Assembly (NCBI GenBank): GCA_900319345.1
Contig: ONNZ01000005.1
Coordinates: 36,479-100,478, forward strand
Length of the DNA: 64,000 nt
Origin: an uncultured Eubacteriales bacterium
GTDB lineage: Bacteria > Bacillota > Clostridia > Christensenellales > CAG-138
Direction of reading: 5' to 3'
A program made the translations under genes and the position numbers. The notes beneath the pieces are model-generated. The model saw only the letters and a program-made list of their open reading frames with translations. It did not search any database and was not told the origin of the DNA. Shown here one piece after another: positions 60,710 through 64,000 of the stretch (positions are counted from its first letter, which is position 1; each line of letters starts with the position of its first letter).

Positions 60710-62101
60710 ATGTACATTTACAATACCATGACCCGCAAGAAGGAGCTGTTCGTGCCGCTGAAGGAGGGCCAGGTCTCCATGTACGCCTGCGGCCCCACGG
60801 TGTACAACTTCTTCCATATAGGCAACGCCCGCCCCTTCATCGTGTTCGACACCCTGCGCCGGTATCTCGAGTACCGGGGGTACAAGGTCACCTTCGTCCA
60901 GAACTTCACCGACATCGACGACAAGATGATCCGCCGGGCCAACGAGGAGGGCATCACCGTCAAGGAGCTGGGCGACCGCTTTATCAAAGAATACTACACC
61001 GATGCCGACGCCCTGGGCGTGAAGCGGGCCACCGTGAACCCCCGGGCCACGGAGCATATCCAGGACATCATCGATCTCGTCGAGACCCTGGTGGAGAAGG
61101 GTCATGCCTACCCCGCCTCCAACGGGGACGTATACTTCTCCGTCCGCAGCTGGCCCGGCTACGGGAAGCTGTCCGGCCAGAACATCGACGACCTCGAAAA
61201 CGGGGCCCGGGTGGACCCCACCGAGGAGAAGCGGGACCCCCTGGACTTCGCCCTCTGGAAGGGACAGAAGCCCGGCGAGCCCGCCTGGCCCTCCCCCTGG
61301 GGCATGGGCCGTCCCGGCTGGCACATCGAGTGCTCCGCCATGAGCATGGCCATCCTGGGCCAGAGCTTTGATATCCACGGCGGCGGGCAGGATCTGATCT
61401 TCCCCCATCACGAGAACGAGATCGCCCAGTCCGAGGCTGCCACGGGGAAGCCCTTCGCCCACTACTGGATGCACAACGGTTTCATCAACGTGGACAATCA
61501 GAAGATGAGCAAGTCCCTGGGCAACTTTTTCACCGTCCGGGACATCGCCAAGGAATACGATCTCGACGTGGTGCGGCTGTTCATGCTGAGCGTCCAGTAT
61601 CGGAACCCCATCAACTTCTCCCGTGATTTGATCCAGCAGGCCGCCGTGGCCCTGCAGCGGCTTCGCACGGCCTTGGATCGGCTGAAGGAGGCCCCCGTGG
61701 CCCAGGAGGCCAACCAAGACGAGCATGCCTTCCTGGATTCCCTTGAGGGGTATCGGACCAGGTTCAACGAGGCCATGGACGACGATCTCAACACCGCCGA
61801 CGCCCTGGGCGTGCTGTTCGATCTGGCTCGCGCCGCCAACACCTTCGTCAGCGTCCCCCGGACCAAGAAAGCCATCGAGGCCGTCATGGCCCTATATACG
61901 GAGCTCATGGACGTGCTGGGGCTCATGCCCAGGGAGAAGGCCGAAGAGTTCCCCGCCGAGGTGCTGGCCCTGCTCGACGAGCGGCAGGCTGCCCGGAAAG
62001 CCAAGAACTACGCCCGGGCCGACGAGATCCGGGAGCAGCTCAAAGCCCTGGGCTACGCCATCGAGGATTCCCGCCAGGGCGCCAAGCTGAAGAAGCTGTG
62101 A
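60710..62101 (+). CDS. cysS: Cysteine--tRNA ligase
   Basis: A 463-residue class I synthetase. The HIGH-type motif is FFHIGNARPF (about residues 29-38). The zinc-binding residues include the Cys in YACGPTVYN and GWHIECSAMSM. The KMSKS loop is NQKMSKSLGNF (about 263-273). The length is typical. It is divergent from the cohesin-domain gene; a small membrane-protein gene follows after 19 nt. Confidence 0.96.
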   Translation: MYIYNTMTRKKELFVPLKEGQVSMYACGPTVYNFFHIGNARPFIVFDTLRRYLEYRGYKVTFVQNFTDIDDKMIRRANEEGITVKELGDRFIKEYYTDADALGVKRATVNPRATEHIQDIIDLVETLVEKGHAYPASNGDVYFSVRSWPGYGKLSGQNIDDLENGARVDPTEEKRDPLDFALWKGQKPGEPAWPSPWGMGRPGWHIECSAMSMAILGQSFDIHGGGQDLIFPHHENEIAQSEAATGKPFAHYWMHNGFINVDNQKMSKSLGNFFTVRDIAKEYDLDVVRLFMLSVQYRNPINFSRDLIQQAAVALQRLRTALDRLKEAPVAQEANQDEHAFLDSLEGYRTRFNEAMDDDLNTADALGVLFDLARAANTFVSVPRTKKAIEAVMALYTELMDVLGLMPREKAEEFPAEVLALLDERQAARKAKNYARADEIREQLKALGYAIEDSRQGAKLKKL

Positions 62102-62120
62102 GAAAAAAGGAGGATCGCCT

Positions 62121-62804
62121 ATGTTTTTCAGTCTGTTGCTGCTGGTCGTAGCCGGCGTGCTGGCCGTCCCCGTGTTCACCGGCAAGGGAAAGATGATGAA
62201 CACGGAGAACATCAAGAAGGACATGCTCCCCACCTATAAGAAATGGGTCCGGGTCCTCTACGCCCTCATGATGGTGACGGTGCTGTGCATGGCCTTCTTC
62301 AACTTCGTAGAGAAGGAAGCCTACGTCCAGACCAACTATTTCGAGTTCACGGAGCCCTACGTGGGCGCGGACGGCGTCACCTACGCCGCCGGGGAGCCCC
62401 ACACCACCGAGGAGATGCGGGAGATCCTGCTCCCCACGGAGACCAGCCAGAGCCTGTGCAGCCCCGTGGACACGGAGAGCCTGCCCTACCGGTTCCTGGA
62501 GACCACCTACACCCTGAACGAACGGTACGCCTTCCTGGGCTTCGTCCCCTACCGGACCGCCCACATCCTGAACTTCGTCATCCTGGGCATCTCCATGGCC
62601 ATCATCTTCGCCCTGTTCGTGTTCATCAACATGATGACCGACAAGGAGGCCCAGAAGAAGAACTCCCGGGCGGCGAAGCAGAACCCCGTCCGGCCCTCCA
62701 TGCCCAAGGGCGCCTTCGACTTCTCCGACTATCAGGACGAGGTGGAGGTCCGGGACGACCGCTTCGACAACGAGCCCCAGCAGATCCCCTCCAAGAAGAA
62801 GTAA
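62121..62804 (+). CDS. Membrane protein of unknown function
   Basis: A 227-residue protein with three hydrophobic segments (about 2-18, 46-64 and 155-178). The middle region (65-150) is acidic and polar and probably external (EEMREILLPTETSQSL). The C-terminal 45 residues are charged and likely cytosolic. No family is recognised. It has an AGGAGG ribosome site 19 nt after cysS and is probably co-transcribed with it. Confidence 0.7.
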   Translation: MFFSLLLLVVAGVLAVPVFTGKGKMMNTENIKKDMLPTYKKWVRVLYALMMVTVLCMAFFNFVEKEAYVQTNYFEFTEPYVGADGVTYAAGEPHTTEEMREILLPTETSQSLCSPVDTESLPYRFLETTYTLNERYAFLGFVPYRTAHILNFVILGISMAIIFALFVFINMMTDKEAQKKNSRAAKQNPVRPSMPKGAFDFSDYQDEVEVRDDRFDNEPQQIPSKKK

Positions 62805-62818
62805 CCAGCTCATCTGCA

Positions 62819-62846
62819 AAAAGGGCCGGCCCCGCCGGTCCTTCTT
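62819..62846 (+). terminator. Terminator after the cysS pair
   Basis: GGGCCGGC and GCCGGTCC form a short stem, followed by TTCTTG. A separate hairpin for gap lies just beyond. Confidence 0.6.
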
Positions 62847-62852
62847 GCATAT

Positions 62853-62880
62853 AAAAACAGCCGCCGGGGGACCGGCGGCC
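62853..62880 (-). terminator. Terminator of gap
   Basis: On the minus strand GCCGCCGG/CCGGCGGC with a short C-rich loop, followed by TGTTTTTAT. Confidence 0.8.
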
Positions 62881-62897
62881 GTCTTTTGTGGGAGAGA

Positions 62898-63965
62898 TTA
62901 CAGCTCCGCGAAGTACTTGATGGTGCGGACCATCTGGGAGGTGTAGCTGTTCTCGTTGTCGTACCAGGAGACGACCTGGACCTGATAGGTGTCCTCGTCG
63001 ATCTTCTGGACCATGGTCTGGTTGGCGTCGAACAGGGAGCCGTAGGTCATGCCGATGATGTCGGAGGAGACCAGCTTCTCGGTGGTGTAGCCGAAGGACT
63101 CGCTCTCCTGGGCCTTCATGGCGGCGTTGACCGCTTCCTTGGTCACGTCCTTGCCCTTGACGACCGCCACCAGGATGGTGGTGGAGCCGGTGGCCACGGG
63201 GACGCGCTGGGCGGAGCCGATCAGCTTCCCGTTGAGCTCGGGGATAACCAGGCCGATGGCCTTGGCGGCGCCGGTGCTGTTGGGCACGATGTTGGCCGCG
63301 CCGGCCCGGGCACGCTGCAGATCGCCCTTCTTGTGGGGGCCGTCCAGGATCATCTGGTCGCCGGTGTAGGCGTGGACGGTGGTCATGATGCCGGACACGA
63401 TGGGGAAGTTGTCGTTGAGGGCCTTGGTCATGGGCGCCAGGCAGTTGGTGGTGCAGCTGGCGGCGGAGATGATCTTGTCCTCCTTGGTGAGAATGTTGTT
63501 GTTCACGTTGAACACCACGGTGGGCAGGTCGTTGCCCGCGGGGGCGGAGATGACGACCTTCTTGGCGCCGGCGTCGATATGAGCCTGGGCCTTGGCCTTG
63601 CTGGTGTAGAAGCCGGTGCACTCCAGCACCACGTCCACCTTCAGCTTGCCCCAGGGCAGGTTCTGGGCCTTGGGCTCAGCGTAGATGGTGATCTCCTTGC
63701 CGTCCACGGTGATGGAGCCGGGGACCTTCACGGTCTTGCCGTCCTCTTCGAAGACGGGCTCCTTGGAAGTGACGGTGTGCTTGTTCTCGCCGATCACGCC
63801 GCAATAGCCCTTCTGGGCGGTGTCGTATTTGAGCAGGTGAGCGAGCATGGCGGGGCTGGTGAGATCGTTGATAGCGACGATCTTGTAGCCCTTCGCGCCG
63901 AACATCTGACGGAAAGCAAGACGACCGATGCGGCCGAATCCATTGATTGCAACTCTAATAGCCAT
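62898..63965 (-). CDS. gap: Glyceraldehyde-3-phosphate dehydrogenase, type I
   Basis: A 355-residue GAPDH (glycolysis; NAD- and phosphate-dependent oxidation of GAP). The NAD-binding start [20 protein letters not shown], the catalytic cysteine in [13 protein letters not shown] (near residue 168), the histidine in [16 protein letters not shown], and [16 protein letters not shown] are all present. It is slightly longer than the usual 335 residues. The ribosome site is AAGGAGGC. Upstream sequence is cut by the right window edge. Confidence 0.97.
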   Translation of the reverse strand: MAIRVAINGFGRIGRLAFRQMFGAKGYKIVAINDLTSPAMLAHLLKYDTAQKGYCGVIGENKHTVTSKEPVFEEDGKTVKVPGSITVDGKEITIYAEPKAQNLPWGKLKVDVVLECTGFYTSKAKAQAHIDAGAKKVVISAPAGNDLPTVVFNVNNNILTKEDKIISAASCTTNCLAPMTKALNDNFPIVSGIMTTVHAYTGDQMILDGPHKKGDLQRARAGAANIVPNSTGAAKAIGLVIPELNGKLIGSAQRVPVATGSTTILVAVVKGKDVTKEAVNAAMKAQESESFGYTTEKLVSSDIIGMTYGSLFDANQTMVQKIDEDTYQVQVVSWYDNENSYTSQMVRTIKYFAEL

Positions 63966-64000
63966 AGAAGCCTCCTTGTTTTGATTTCAAGTCATTATAC

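Overview
This 64 kb window is a GC-rich (roughly 60 percent by eye), gene-dense stretch of a bacterial chromosome. The organism is most likely an endospore-forming Firmicute of the Clostridia. It carries spoIVA, gpr, spoIIP and spoIIID, with sigma-E-like promoters at spoIVA and spoIIID. It also has a PHP-domain DnaE, dimeric GlyRS, TrmK, a DegV protein, strong AGGAGG ribosome sites, and consensus TTGACA/TATAAT promoters. A Christensenellales-like gut or anaerobic lineage is plausible, but that is inference. I see no phage, insertion sequence, CRISPR array or plasmid function; the window reads as core chromosome with lineage-specific surface proteins.

Layout. 1-8.8 kb: a TIGR04076 protein fragment and a winged-helix protein, diverging from adenine deaminase; then the minus-strand run dnaE-rlmD-radical SAM. 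8.9-11.2 kb: a large secreted protein of four repeated modules ending in SH3 domains, behind a promoter flanked by 11-bp-spaced direct repeats. 11.3-16.5 kb: dapA-dapB (lysine/diaminopimelate) and the sporulation block spoIVA, gpr, spoIIP. 16.5-31.3 kb: mostly plus-strand membrane and envelope genes (GT-C-like glycosyltransferases, ABC exporter, YhhN, lipid kinase, VanW lipoprotein, YqeB, DUF4097, DegV), with mntP and tRNA-Leu opposed. 31.3-41.2 kb: minus-strand genes for a HAD phosphatase, a membrane-anchored surface protein, YigZ, endonuclease IV, the set mgtE-DUF362-acetoacetate-CoA ligase behind a long mgtE leader, and GdpD. 41.3-44.8 kb: sfsA, an SGNH lipoprotein, a cation/proton antiporter and two tRNA-Ser genes. 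45-51.8 kb: acetyltransferase, rodA, a TIM-barrel protein, RNase P RNA, and a zinc-ribbon/Nif3/TrmK/MnmA set. 52-64 kb: glyS, a metal exporter, RecD2, ComF, spoIIID, murI, an MBL-fold lipoprotein, a cohesin-domain surface protein, cysS and gap.

The most striking signals are regulatory. Five plus-strand genes have a -10 box ending only 6-7 bases before the start codon, which predicts leaderless mRNAs in a genome that otherwise uses strong Shine-Dalgarno sites. mntP and a DUF4097 gene share a dyad whose two arms supply both -35 boxes. The mgtE leader holds a small ORF inside a long inverted repeat and does not look like an M-box. The tRNA-Ser terminator region carries several echoes of the tRNA T-arm. 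Promoter and terminator calls were made by eye, and family assignments rest on recognised motifs without database searches.
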